From Bact-19 sp038319215 (GTDB lineage Bacteria; Bacteroidota; Bacteroidia; Bacteroidales; ML635J-15), in contig JBBQCZ010000004.1 of assembly GCA_038319215.1 (NCBI GenBank), forward strand, positions 17,400-81,399: a DNA stretch of 64,000 bases, written 5' to 3'. The notes beneath the pieces are model-generated. The model did not search any database, was not told the origin of the DNA, and saw only the letters and a list, made by a program, of their open reading frames with translations. The translations under genes were made by a program, and so were the position numbers. Positions within the stretch are counted from its first letter, which is position 1. Each line of letters opens with the position of its first letter. Positions 26,263-35,116 of this stretch are shown here, piece after piece.

Positions 26263-26466
26263 ACCTTAAATCCGCAAACTGTTTACTATTACATGTCTGA
26301 ACTTCATGCCACCTGTGGCAATGTGCCACAGTTAGCGGCGCCGAACTGCTCGACGTTCCGCTCCTAACCGTAACAAAGGCTACGCTTACGGTGCTCATGT
26401 CTGCGCTTACCCCATCTGCCATGTATTTCAGCCCTTCACTACGCAAACAGCTTGTGGATTTAAGGT
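26263..26466. mobile_element. 204-bp MITE-like element, copy 2
   Basis: Same length, ends and internal hairpins as copy 1 (17039-17242), with five differences counted by eye. It is flanked by AAT on both sides (26260-26262 and 26467-26469), a 3-bp target duplication that differs from that of copy 1. It lies one base after the tonB stop codon and just before a bidirectional terminator. It encodes no transposase, so mobilisation in trans is inferred. Confidence 0.88.
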
Positions 26467-26480
26467 AATTAAAAAAAGTT

Positions 26481-26511
26481 AAAAAACTCCGTTGACAGCG
26501 GAGTTTTTTTG
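26481..26511. terminator. Bidirectional terminator between tonB and the DMT transporter
   Basis: ACTCCG/CGGAGT stem with TTGACAG loop, A run before and T run after, overlapping no gene except at the very edge. Serves both converging genes. Confidence 0.83.
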
Positions 26512-26512
26512 T

Positions 26513-27427
26513 TTAAAGAAAAAATAGTGCTACGCCAGTTACAGAAACTATCGCCCCAATTATTTCGAGAAAACTTACTTTTTCTTTGTTTATTATCATA
26601 GAAGGGAAAATAATAATAACAGGTGCAAGTGATGTTAAGGTAGCAGCTATTCCAGTAGTTGTGTATTTTAGTGCAATAAGAGAAAATGAAACGCCTAAAA
26701 AAGGCCCAACTAAAGAACCAAGCGTAACGGCTTTCATGGCTCCAACGTTTTTTAACCCCAAAAAAGTTTTCTTCCACAAACCGGCAAAACTAATTATGAA
26801 AATATAGCCTACCACTCCTGCAATTATTCTAATCTGACTTGCCGCAAAAGGATCGTAATCTCCCATCCCTTTTTTGCTTAAAACTAAGCCGCCAGCTTGA
26901 CCAGCAGCACCACCAAGAGCTAGTAGTAAACCCACAAAAGTAATAGATAATTTTCCTCTTTTTTCGGGGATATCAACATTGGTTCTCTTTTTACGCTTTA
27001 TCATTACCATTGCAATACCAGAAACAGTAACCGTCATTGCAAAAATTTGCTTTCCAGTCATAGTTTCGCCAAGTATTAACCAACCAAGTATTGCAGCAAT
27101 TGGTGGAACAAGAGACATTACTAACATCGAAATTCGAGCGCCAATGGTAACAAATGCCTGAAATAGCATTATATCTCCAATAACAAACCCCACTAAACCC
27201 GAAATTAACAACCAAAACCAAGTTTCTCTACTTGCATCGAAAGGTAATAATTGTCCTCTAACAATAACAGTGTATAAGCTTATAAATAAAAATGCAATAG
27301 TCATGCGAATAAGATTCATTGGGACAGTCCCAATTTTCTTTCCTGCCGATTCATAAGATAACGCACTGATAGTCCAACAGAATGAGGTAATCAATGCAAA
27401 TATTTCTCCCTGATATGTCGCAAACAT
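26513..27427 (-). CDS. EamA/DMT family transporter
   Basis: This 304-residue inner-membrane protein has two EamA repeats of five helices each (about 5-150 and 165-304); the second half has PVIIIFPSMIINKEKVSFLEIIGAIVSVTGVALFFL, the typical end of the family. Drug/metabolite transporters export amino acids, nucleosides or other small molecules; the substrate is not deducible. A paralogue lies at 44.7 kb. A minus-strand promoter (TATATTTG at 27446-27453) is 19 bases upstream of the ATG. Confidence 0.9.
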   Translation of the reverse strand: MFATYQGEIFALITSFCWTISALSYESAGKKIGTVPMNLIRMTIAFLFISLYTVIVRGQLLPFDASRETWFWLLISGLVGFVIGDIMLFQAFVTIGARISMLVMSLVPPIAAILGWLILGETMTGKQIFAMTVTVSGIAMVMIKRKKRTNVDIPEKRGKLSITFVGLLLALGGAAGQAGGLVLSKKGMGDYDPFAASQIRIIAGVVGYIFIISFAGLWKKTFLGLKNVGAMKAVTLGSLVGPFLGVSFSLIALKYTTTGIAATLTSLAPVIIIFPSMIINKEKVSFLEIIGAIVSVTGVALFFL

Positions 27428-27445
27428 AAGGTAAAATTAAGTTTG

Positions 27446-27453
27446 CAAATATA
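27446..27453 (-). promoter_or_regulatory. -7 element of the DMT transporter promoter
   Basis: TATATTTG on the minus strand, about 19 bases upstream of the ATG at 27427. Confidence 0.55.
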
Positions 27454-27578
27454 ATCTAATTCAAAATTAAAATCCGTTGTTGAGTTATATTCTACTAAAA
27501 TAATTTTTAGCAAAATCTAGATAAAAATAAGTTGAATGCGCAAAGCTCTGTATTGCTAATAAATACAAGATTTTTGTT

Positions 27579-27586
27579 TATTTTTG
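27579..27586 (+). promoter_or_regulatory. -7 element directly before the rlmN start
   Basis: TATTTTTG ends four bases before the ATG at 27591. With normal Bacteroidetes geometry, transcription would start at or next to the A of the ATG, i.e. a leaderless mRNA. The -33 element is unclear (nearest TTG at 27553, spacer too long). Confidence 0.5.
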
Positions 27587-27590
27587 CAGA

Positions 27591-28634
27591 ATGATAAGTG
27601 GTAAAGAAAATATCAGGAATTTGAATATCGAAGAGATTGGTGATTTTTTAATTTCTCTTGACGAAAAGAAATTTAGAGCAGGGCAAATTTTTGAATGGTT
27701 ATGGAAAAAAGGAGCTTCCAATTTTGAACAAATGACAAATATTTCTTCAGAGCTAAGAGAAAAACTTAATACGAACTTCTTTATTGATGAAATAAATATC
27801 TCATTTCAAGTTACAGGAAAAGATAAAACGACAAAAGTATTATTTCAATCTATTGATAATCTTAACTTTGAGGGAGTCTTAATTCCTGGCAAAGAAAGAG
27901 TAACTGCCTGTATTTCGACACAAGTAGGCTGTCCATTAAACTGTAGTTTTTGTGCAACTGGAAAGTTGGGTTTTAAAAGAAATTTGAGCTCTGGTGAAAT
28001 ATTCGATCAGGTTTTTCAGTTAAATAAGTTAAGTGATAAGATTTTTGGAAGGAATTTATCAAATATCGTAATTATGGGAATGGGCGAGCCATTATTGAAT
28101 TACAATAACACGATGACTGCAATTAATAATATTTGCTCATCAAGAGGTATGGGAATGTCTCCACAAAGAATTACTCTTTCCACAGCAGGGATTTCTCCAG
28201 AAATAAAAAAAATGGCGGACCAAGACATTAAAATAAATCTTTCAATATCATTACATACAGCAGATAACGAAAAACGTTCGCGGTTAATGCCAGTAAATAA
28301 CAAGTATGATTTGAATTCACTAAAAGAAGCTCTTAAATATTATTATAGTAAAACAGGAAAAAGGGTAACATACGAATATCTATTGTTGGGTGGAGTAAAT
28401 GATTCAATCGCCGACGCATCAGTATTAGTGGAATTTACAAAGATTTCGCCTTGTAAAATAAACTTAATAGAATATAATCCACACGACGATGACAGCTTTT
28501 CTAGCCCAGCAAAAGAAAAAACGGAACAATTTATGAGGTTTATAGAGAGTAAAAATCTAGTTGTAACCCTTAGAAAATCGAAGGGACAGGATATAAATGC
28601 AGCCTGTGGGCAATTAGCAAATAAAAAACAATAA
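27591..28634 (+). CDS. rlmN: Dual-specificity RNA methyltransferase RlmN
   Basis: This 347-residue radical SAM enzyme methylates C2 of A2503 in 23S rRNA and A37 in some tRNAs. Cluster ligands are C114, C118 and C121 (CPLNCSFC). The methyl-carrying cysteine is C339 near the C-terminus (NAACGQLA), and the second catalytic cysteine is C114-C121 region-independent as in the family. The N-terminal helical RNA-binding domain (KFRAGQIFEWLWKKG) is intact. The start is the only plausible one; it lies immediately after a promoter element (see findings). Confidence 0.95.
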   Translation: MISGKENIRNLNIEEIGDFLISLDEKKFRAGQIFEWLWKKGASNFEQMTNISSELREKLNTNFFIDEINISFQVTGKDKTTKVLFQSIDNLNFEGVLIPGKERVTACISTQVGCPLNCSFCATGKLGFKRNLSSGEIFDQVFQLNKLSDKIFGRNLSNIVIMGMGEPLLNYNNTMTAINNICSSRGMGMSPQRITLSTAGISPEIKKMADQDIKINLSISLHTADNEKRSRLMPVNNKYDLNSLKEALKYYYSKTGKRVTYEYLLLGGVNDSIADASVLVEFTKISPCKINLIEYNPHDDDSFSSPAKEKTEQFMRFIESKNLVVTLRKSKGQDINAACGQLANKKQ

Positions 28635-28691
28635 TTTTATTATTTAAATAAAAATATCTATATTAGCACACTATTAGAAAACTAACAATTT

Positions 28692-30248
28692 ATGAAAAGA
28701 TTATTACCATTGATTTTTGCTGCAATAATTTGCACAGGGATTGTAAACGCACAATCTTCAACTAGTTTTGGGTTCGACAAGGAATTAGTACTTGCCGATT
28801 TAAACGAGTATGTAAGATTTATCGGAGCAGATTCTGACGGGTTTTATGCCTTAAGAATTAACGAGAAAGATGATCTTTATCTTGATTTCTTTAACGGAAA
28901 CTCAATGAACAGGGAATCTACAAACCAATTAATCCTTCCAATGATGGGTGGAATTAAATCCGACTATGTAGAAATGTTTTACCTAGATGGTAAACTTGTT
29001 CTTTTTACTGAAGTTGTAAACAATACAATTAAAGAAAAATCACTTTATATTCAGCAAGTAAACAAAACTGGCCAGATAATGGGTGAACCAACAATAATTG
29101 GTAAATTAACAAATCAAAATATTAGTGTTGATTTTAGTGTTGAGCGCACGCCAAATCAACAAAATGTATTTGTTTATTACAATCGTCCGTTCCAAACTTA
29201 TAATGAAGAACCATTCTTTTTCAAAGTTTATGATGCTGACATGAAAGAGGTTTACAATAACACAGTTAAACTTCCTCTGGTTGGTGAAGCTTTTGAAATT
29301 GAAAAAACTATCATTGCAAATAGCGGGAATGTTTATATGTTAGCTAGAGTGAGCCCAGATCCTCGTCAGCTTAAAAGAATGAAAACTATTATTTATGATT
29401 ATAAACTTTTAATGTTTGATGCGGCTCAGGGTACCGTTTCTAATGTTGAAATCAAAGGTAAAAAATTCATTCTTGTTGATGCCATAATGGGTGTTGATGC
29501 TGATGAAAATGTTGACATTTATGGTTTTATGGTTCGCAAAGGAAAAACTGATTATGAAGGCGTTTTTCACCAGAAATACAATCCTAAAACAAAAGCATTT
29601 ATCACTGGAGATTCTAAAAAAGCAGACTATGTATTCTCTAAAACTGAAATTCCTGAATTTCGCTCAGAAAGACTCACAAAGTTTTACGAAGATATGTATA
29701 ACTATAAGTTGTTGGATGTACTTTATCTCTCAAATGGTGGTTCTGTCGTTGTTGCCGAACATCAAAACTATTGGATGGATTCTATTATTGTTCCTGGCTC
29801 AAAGGAAATTATTTACAATGATTACTATAGATTTAACGATGTTTTAGTAGCATATTGTAGTCCTGAAAATAATATGGAATGGATGACAAGAATTCCAAAA
29901 TCACAATATAGTTACAACGATCTTGGTAAGTATTCTTCTGTTGCATCTTTTGCAGTTGGTGAAAAAGTATTTTTATTTTACAATGATAATGCGAAAAACA
30001 TTAAACTTTTGCAAGCATCAAATATGAATGGTGTTGATTATAAAGAGATAGTAGCTCCTGACAGAAAAGGTGTTGCTGTTGCTGTTTCAATCTTTTCTGA
30101 TGGTAAAGTTCATGGAGAGCCAATGTTTAACAAAAAGAATAAAAAATATAGAATTGCTCCTGAGTTTTTCAAAGAGTACAATCAAAGACTCTTCCTTTAT
30201 ACTCAAAGTGCATCAAAGGTTAAATTCGCTGTTTTTACTGGTAGATAA
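28692..30248 (+). CDS. Secreted hypothetical protein
   Basis: This 518-residue protein begins with a clear signal peptide (MKRLLPLIFAAIICTGIVNAQ). The mature part is rich in beta-strand-like alternation, Asp, Asn and Tyr, with periodic segments such as IIYDYKLLMFD and KVFLFYNDNAKNIKLL. This suggests a beta-propeller or other all-beta fold, but I recognise no named family. It has no T9SS tail and no lipobox, so a periplasmic location is likeliest. It is monocistronic and ends in a strong terminator. Function unknown. Confidence 0.75.
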   Translation: MKRLLPLIFAAIICTGIVNAQSSTSFGFDKELVLADLNEYVRFIGADSDGFYALRINEKDDLYLDFFNGNSMNRESTNQLILPMMGGIKSDYVEMFYLDGKLVLFTEVVNNTIKEKSLYIQQVNKTGQIMGEPTIIGKLTNQNISVDFSVERTPNQQNVFVYYNRPFQTYNEEPFFFKVYDADMKEVYNNTVKLPLVGEAFEIEKTIIANSGNVYMLARVSPDPRQLKRMKTIIYDYKLLMFDAAQGTVSNVEIKGKKFILVDAIMGVDADENVDIYGFMVRKGKTDYEGVFHQKYNPKTKAFITGDSKKADYVFSKTEIPEFRSERLTKFYEDMYNYKLLDVLYLSNGGSVVVAEHQNYWMDSIIVPGSKEIIYNDYYRFNDVLVAYCSPENNMEWMTRIPKSQYSYNDLGKYSSVASFAVGEKVFLFYNDNAKNIKLLQASNMNGVDYKEIVAPDRKGVAVAVSIFSDGKVHGEPMFNKKNKKYRIAPEFFKEYNQRLFLYTQSASKVKFAVFTGR

Positions 30249-30264
30249 TATTAAATATTAAGCT

Positions 30265-30304
30265 AAAAAGAGAGCCGATTAAAAAATAATCGGCTCTTTT
30301 TTTA
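30265..30304. terminator. Bidirectional terminator between secreted protein gene and ald
   Basis: AGAGCCGATT/AATCGGCTCT stem with an A-rich loop, flanked by A and T runs; works for both converging genes. Confidence 0.88.
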
Positions 30305-31519
30305 CATTGCTGCAAGCAATAAATCTAAGTCTTTAGAAAAAATGCCATGAATTATTCCGATATGTTCATCGGTTAAAATGCCATTGTAAATATAAACCCC
30401 TTTTCTTACTCCAGGTGTTGCTTTAAGATATTGAATCATACTGCCGGCAGATTGTATTTTTAATAATTCGGCAGCTAGAACATTACTAATTGCATAAGAG
30501 GCTGTTCGCGCCACACGAGAAGCAATATTTGGCACACAATAATGAATAACTCCATGTTTCGTGTAAACTGGGTTTTTATGAGTAGTGGGTTTTCCTGTTT
30601 CAAATATTCCACCTTGATCAATACTAATATCTACGATTACAGAATTTTTTTTCATTTGCATTACCATTTCTTCGGTAATTATAATATTCGGACGTTTATT
30701 ATAAATGCGTAATGCTCCGATTACAACATCAGCAGTCTTGATAGCTGACAAAAGAACTTTTGAATGAATGGTGCTTGTAAAAACAGATGTGCCAAGGTGT
30801 TGTTGTAAACTATCAAGTTTAGAAATAGAATTGTCAAATATCTTTACCATAGCACCCATTGAATGGGCGGTTTGTGCAGCATAAGTTCCCGCTGTGCCGG
30901 CGCCAATTATAACAACTTCGGTAGGAGAAACTCCTGTTATTCCTCCAAACATTTCACCTTTTCCTTTATGTATATTACTTAGATACTCAGATGCAATTAA
31001 CACAGAGGAACGCCCCGCAATTTCGCTCATCGATTTTACAATCGGATTTATTCCATTAGGATTTTGCATTGTATCAAAAGCCAATGCCGTAATCCGTTTT
31101 TGCATTAACTTAACAAAATATTCCTTTTCTTGGCAATTTGAATGTAACGATGTTATTACAAGTTGATTACCTCTTAATAAGTCTATTTCTTCGACCGTAA
31201 GAGGGAATATTTTTAGTATTACATCACAACTAAAAATTTCTGCAACGTCTGTAGTTATATTAGCCCCATAATCTGCAAATTGATGATCGTAGAAATTTGA
31301 GCCACGACCGGCACCTTCCTGAATAATGACTTCAAATCCTTCATTAACTAAATGCTCAACAGCTAAAGGAGCTAGCGGAATGCGATGTTCTACTCCACTA
31401 CAGTCGGCAGGAATACCAATTTTAAATGATTTTTTCTCTGTAATTACCTCAAGCATTTCTTCTTGAGGCATAAGAATAGAACCATGAATAAACGCGCCTG
31501 AATTTTGAGATGAGCCCAT
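30302..31519 (-). CDS. ald: Alanine dehydrogenase
   Basis: This 405-residue NAD-dependent dehydrogenase belongs to the alanine dehydrogenase/transhydrogenase alpha family and converts alanine to pyruvate and ammonia. The N-terminal catalytic domain shows GIPADCSGVEHRIPLAP (Arg and neighbouring residues bind substrate) and VEHLVNEGFEVIIQEGAGRGSNF. The NAD domain has VVIIGAGTAGTYAAQTAHSMGAMVKIFD with the GxGxxG-like fold. The N-terminal about 30 residues are an extension relative to the roughly 370-residue enzymes. A transhydrogenase role is unlikely because no pntB follows. Confidence 0.87.
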   Translation of the reverse strand: MGSSQNSGAFIHGSILMPQEEMLEVITEKKSFKIGIPADCSGVEHRIPLAPLAVEHLVNEGFEVIIQEGAGRGSNFYDHQFADYGANITTDVAEIFSCDVILKIFPLTVEEIDLLRGNQLVITSLHSNCQEKEYFVKLMQKRITALAFDTMQNPNGINPIVKSMSEIAGRSSVLIASEYLSNIHKGKGEMFGGITGVSPTEVVIIGAGTAGTYAAQTAHSMGAMVKIFDNSISKLDSLQQHLGTSVFTSTIHSKVLLSAIKTADVVIGALRIYNKRPNIIITEEMVMQMKKNSVIVDISIDQGGIFETGKPTTHKNPVYTKHGVIHYCVPNIASRVARTASYAISNVLAAELLKIQSAGSMIQYLKATPGVRKGVYIYNGILTDEHIGIIHGIFSKDLDLLLAAM

Positions 31520-31578
31520 AATAATTTTTATTTATAAAGATACTGCTTTTTTAATTTGGTTTAAATAATTTGAAATAG

Positions 31579-33732
31579 TTAATTTAATTCAAGATGTGAA
31601 AGTTCAAAATCAATTTGTTTTTTCTGAAGATTTACACCAATAATTTTAACGTTTACAACAGCGCCCAATTGATAACACTTCTTAGTATCGGTTCCAGAAA
31701 TACAATAATCTTCGGCGTTATAAACATAAAAATCATCGTTTAAGGTCCTCATGTGCACAAGTCCTTCGCACGCATTGTCTTTTAATTGAACAAAGAAACC
31801 CCACTCTGTAACTCCAGATATAACGCCTTCGAAAACTTGTCCAACTTTATCTTGCATAAACTCAACTTGTTTATACTTAATTGAAGCCCTTTCGGCTAAA
31901 CTTGCTTGCTGTTCCATAAATGAGCAGTGTTTTGTCTTAATTTCAAGTCCATCTGTATCCGGGTTTTTTTTGCGGAGATAGTCAAAAAGCAGTCTGTGAA
32001 CCAAAATATCAGGATAACGGCGGATTGGAGATGTAAAATGCGTATAGTGGTCGAAAGCAAGGCCATAGTGCCCAATGTTTTTGGTTGTATAAATAGCTTT
32101 TGACATAGCTCTAACCGCAAGATTCTCAATAATATTTTGTTCAGGTTTTCCATTCACTTCCTTCACAATATTATTCATAGATTTTGCTAATGCGAGATTG
32201 TTCGACATATCTATCGAATATCCAAATCTTTCGATAAAACCAGAAAAGCTCGCAAGTTTTTCCATATTTGGCTCGGCATGAACTCTGTAAACCATGTCTT
32301 TTGGTGGTTTTATCTTACCAAAAATTTCTGCTGCCTTCCTATTTGCAAGTAGCATAAACTCTTCTATCAAATTATTTGATTCGCCAGATTCTTTAAAATA
32401 AACTCCAGTAGGAACGCCATCCTCATTTAGGTTGAACTTTACTTCAAAATGCTCGAAGTTGAATGCCCCAGTTTTAAATCTTTCACCTCTTAGTAATTTT
32501 GCAAGACTATTTAGCGTTTTAAGCTCTTCGTTAAAATCTCCAACGCCAGTATCGAGTATGTTTTGTGCCTCCTCATAAGAGAATCTACGATTCGATTTGA
32601 TAATAGTTTTCACAATTCTATATTCAATCACTTCAGCTTTTTCGTTTATCTCGAAAACCACTGAGAAGCAAAGTTTCTCTTCATTTGGTCTTAGAGAGCA
32701 TAGGAAATTTGACAATCGTTCGGGTAGCATTGGAACAACCCTATCTACTAGGTAAACCGATGTTGCCCTTTCAAATGCTTCTTTATCTAAATCGCTACCT
32801 TCGGGAATGTAGTTAGAAACATCTGCAATATGAACCCCGATAATAAAATTTCCGTTGGGTGTCTTTTCAAATGACAAGGCATCGTCGAAATCTTTTGCAT
32901 CTACGGGATCAATAGTAAAAGTAGAAATTTCTCTAAAATCCTCTCTAGTTTCATAATCGTATTGGGTAATTTTATCGCTAATTTTTTCTGCTGCGTGTTC
33001 TATTTCTTCTGTAAATTTATATGGTAACCCAAATTCGGCAAGAATTGCATGCATTTCCACATCATTATCTCCTGGCATTCCTAAAACTTCGACAACAATA
33101 CCTGTTGGATTTTTACTCTTCTTATGCCATTCAATTATATCGACAATCACTTTCTCGCCATCTTTAGCTCCATTAAGGTTATCGCCTGGAATAAAAATAT
33201 CGTAAACCATTTTAATATTGTCCGCTATAAGAAAAGCATAAGAGCCAGATCTTTCTATCGTTCCAACAAACCGTAAACTTGCTCTTTTAATTATTTCAAC
33301 AACTTCTCCTTCAACACGGCTCCCTTTACGACGAGCATAAAGGCTTACTTTTACAGTATCTCCATGCATTGCTGAATTGAGATTGGTGAATGGAATAAAA
33401 ATATCGTCACTTATATCATCACTTACGATAAAAGCATTTCCGGTTTTATTCATATCAACCTGACCAACAACATAGCCGGTTTTGGATTTGAGTTTGTACT
33501 TACCTTTTGAGGTTTCTTTAAGACTACCTGCTAGTACTAGTTCGTCAAGCACTTTTACTACTAGAGCTCGATCATTGCTTTCAGTTACATAAAGCATTGA
33601 TGAAACCTGTTTGTAATTTAGCTCTTTTTGAGGACTAGCAGAAAAAATACTTAATATTCCTGAAGTAATTGTTTTTTTGTTAAACACTTTTGCTTCAACA
33701 CCTTGCTTCTTATTCCTATTTGCGTTTTTCAT
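31579..33732 (-). CDS. rnr: Ribonuclease R
   Basis: This 717-residue 3'-5' exoribonuclease of the RNB family degrades structured RNA. Domains in order: N-terminal winged helix and cold-shock domains (about 20-250), RNB catalytic domain (about 260-590) with the metal-binding cluster DPVDAKDFDDALS, and a C-terminal S1 domain (about 640-715, QVFEGVISGVTEWGFFVQL). The ATG at 33732 is preferred; an earlier ATG at 33843 would add 37 Phe/Asn-rich residues unlike the family. The gene diverges from the lipoprotein gene at 33861. Confidence 0.95.
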   Translation of the reverse strand: MKNANRNKKQGVEAKVFNKKTITSGILSIFSASPQKELNYKQVSSMLYVTESNDRALVVKVLDELVLAGSLKETSKGKYKLKSKTGYVVGQVDMNKTGNAFIVSDDISDDIFIPFTNLNSAMHGDTVKVSLYARRKGSRVEGEVVEIIKRASLRFVGTIERSGSYAFLIADNIKMVYDIFIPGDNLNGAKDGEKVIVDIIEWHKKSKNPTGIVVEVLGMPGDNDVEMHAILAEFGLPYKFTEEIEHAAEKISDKITQYDYETREDFREISTFTIDPVDAKDFDDALSFEKTPNGNFIIGVHIADVSNYIPEGSDLDKEAFERATSVYLVDRVVPMLPERLSNFLCSLRPNEEKLCFSVVFEINEKAEVIEYRIVKTIIKSNRRFSYEEAQNILDTGVGDFNEELKTLNSLAKLLRGERFKTGAFNFEHFEVKFNLNEDGVPTGVYFKESGESNNLIEEFMLLANRKAAEIFGKIKPPKDMVYRVHAEPNMEKLASFSGFIERFGYSIDMSNNLALAKSMNNIVKEVNGKPEQNIIENLAVRAMSKAIYTTKNIGHYGLAFDHYTHFTSPIRRYPDILVHRLLFDYLRKKNPDTDGLEIKTKHCSFMEQQASLAERASIKYKQVEFMQDKVGQVFEGVISGVTEWGFFVQLKDNACEGLVHMRTLNDDFYVYNAEDYCISGTDTKKCYQLGAVVNVKIIGVNLQKKQIDFELSHLELN

Positions 33733-33860
33733 TTTGGCACTAAGTTTGTAAAACTGAAACTGATTAAAATTATTCTTTGAAAAAAAAGATGAATTTAAGA
33801 AAAAAAACGTATTTTTAACAAAAAATTTAAAATTAGTAACCAAATTTAAAAATTATTGCC

Positions 33861-34439
33861 ATGAAGACAATTACATTATCCAAAAGCATCTTGATTATCG
33901 CGGTTTTAGCATCAGCAGTTACTTTTACTTCTTGCAAAAACAAAGGCGTTATTAAACCTGAAAAAAACGCAAGAGAAGTTATTATTCCTTGTAAAGACGA
34001 AGGTCGTTCAGATAAGAACTTCTTTAGAGCTGACGCACAGGCTACTTCTCAAGACATGAGTCTTTCAAGAGAAAAAGCATTAACAGCATCAAAACAGAGA
34101 TTAGCTGGTTTAATTAACACCAAAATCAAATCTGTTACTGATCGTTATGTAAATGAAACTGAAGTAGGAACAAACTCTGATTTCGAACAAAAATTCGAGA
34201 ACTTAACCAGAGAAGTCGTTAACCAAACTTTAGTTGACATTGCAATCGTTTGCGAAAAAAACTTCCAAGAAGCAACTGGTAAGTACACAACTTACATCGC
34301 AATTGAAGTTGATAAAGAAGCTATGTTGAATGGAATTAGCAACGGAATCAGCAAAGATCAAAAGTTAAGAGTTGATTATGACAAAATGAAATTCGAGCAG
34401 ATTTTCAACGAAGAAATGGAAAAACTTTCTAACGAGTAA
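33861..34439 (+). CDS. LPP20-like lipoprotein
   Basis: This 192-residue protein has a lipoprotein signal peptide with the lipobox ending TFTSC (Cys about 26). The mature part contains the LPP20-type segment SREKALTASKQRLAGLINTKIKSVTDRYVNE (Ala/Arg/Lys helix) and the strand TGKYTTYIAIEVDKEAM. LPP20 family proteins are outer-membrane or surface lipoproteins with no enzymatic role known. A much longer protein with a similar segment lies at 57857-59227. It is monocistronic with a terminator directly downstream. Confidence 0.72.
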   Translation: MKTITLSKSILIIAVLASAVTFTSCKNKGVIKPEKNAREVIIPCKDEGRSDKNFFRADAQATSQDMSLSREKALTASKQRLAGLINTKIKSVTDRYVNETEVGTNSDFEQKFENLTREVVNQTLVDIAIVCEKNFQEATGKYTTYIAIEVDKEAMLNGISNGISKDQKLRVDYDKMKFEQIFNEEMEKLSNE

Positions 34440-34460
34440 GAAGCGCTCCAGAAAATATCA

Positions 34461-34492
34461 AAAAAAAGAGGTCTTGTAGGCCTCTTTTTTTT
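34461..34492. terminator. Terminator between the LPP20-like gene and rnhB
   Basis: AGAGG/CCTCT stem with A and T runs of seven or more on both sides; usable in both directions. Confidence 0.75.
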
Positions 34493-34519
34493 GCATTATA
34501 CAATTTGAAAATACACTAG

Positions 34520-35116
34520 CTAGAATAATTTCAATTGTGTATCTATAAGTCGGTAACTAAGTCTGTGGTATTTAGTTATTCCAATTTGTGCTATTGCCTC
34601 TCTATGTGTTTTTGTTGGATATGCTTTATTTTTATCCCATCCATAACCTGGGAATTCATTATGCAGCTTAAGCATAAAATCATCGCGGTATGTTTTTGCT
34701 AGTACAGATGCTGCTGCAATTGACAGATAAATTGAATCGCCTTTTATTATACATTTATGAGGAATATTAAGGTATGGTTTAAATCGGTTTCCATCAATAA
34801 GTAAAAGGTTTGGCGTAGTTTTTAATTTTGCTACTGCTTTATGCATTGCGGCAAACGATGCATTTAAGATATTTATTTCATCAATTTCTTTATTGTCGAG
34901 GCTTGCAACTGCCCAAGCAATTGCTTCTGCTTCAATTTCTGGTCTTAACTTATCGCGTAGTTTCTCGCTTAGCTGTTTGGAATCGTTAAGTAATTTGTGA
35001 TGATAATCAGGCGGAAGTATTACTGAAGCAGCAAATACCGGTCCTGCCAAGCAACCTCTACCTGCCTCGTCGCATCCAGCTTCTATTTTTCCTTCTTCGC
35101 AAAATGAGAGCAACAT
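34520..35116 (-). CDS. rnhB: Ribonuclease HII
   Basis: This 198-residue endonuclease cuts the RNA strand of RNA-DNA hybrids and single ribonucleotides in DNA. The DEAGRG motif (EAGCDEAGRGCLAGPVFAA, residues about 12-30) holds the first catalytic Asp and Glu, and LLIDGNRF supplies the next Asp. The gene is the last of a three-gene overlapping unit: its start overlaps the stop of the glycosyltransferase gene by one base (TAATG). Confidence 0.96.
   Translation of the reverse strand: MLLSFCEEGKIEAGCDEAGRGCLAGPVFAASVILPPDYHHKLLNDSKQLSEKLRDKLRPEIEAEAIAWAVASLDNKEIDEINILNASFAAMHKAVAKLKTTPNLLLIDGNRFKPYLNIPHKCIIKGDSIYLSIAAASVLAKTYRDDFMLKLHNEFPGYGWDKNKAYPTKTHREAIAQIGITKYHRLSYRLIDTQLKLF

Noticed and set aside
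26481..26511. Terminator as part of the mobile element
   Set aside because: The element ends at its inverted repeat and the AAT duplication at 26467-26469, before the hairpin; copy 1 lacks such a terminator.
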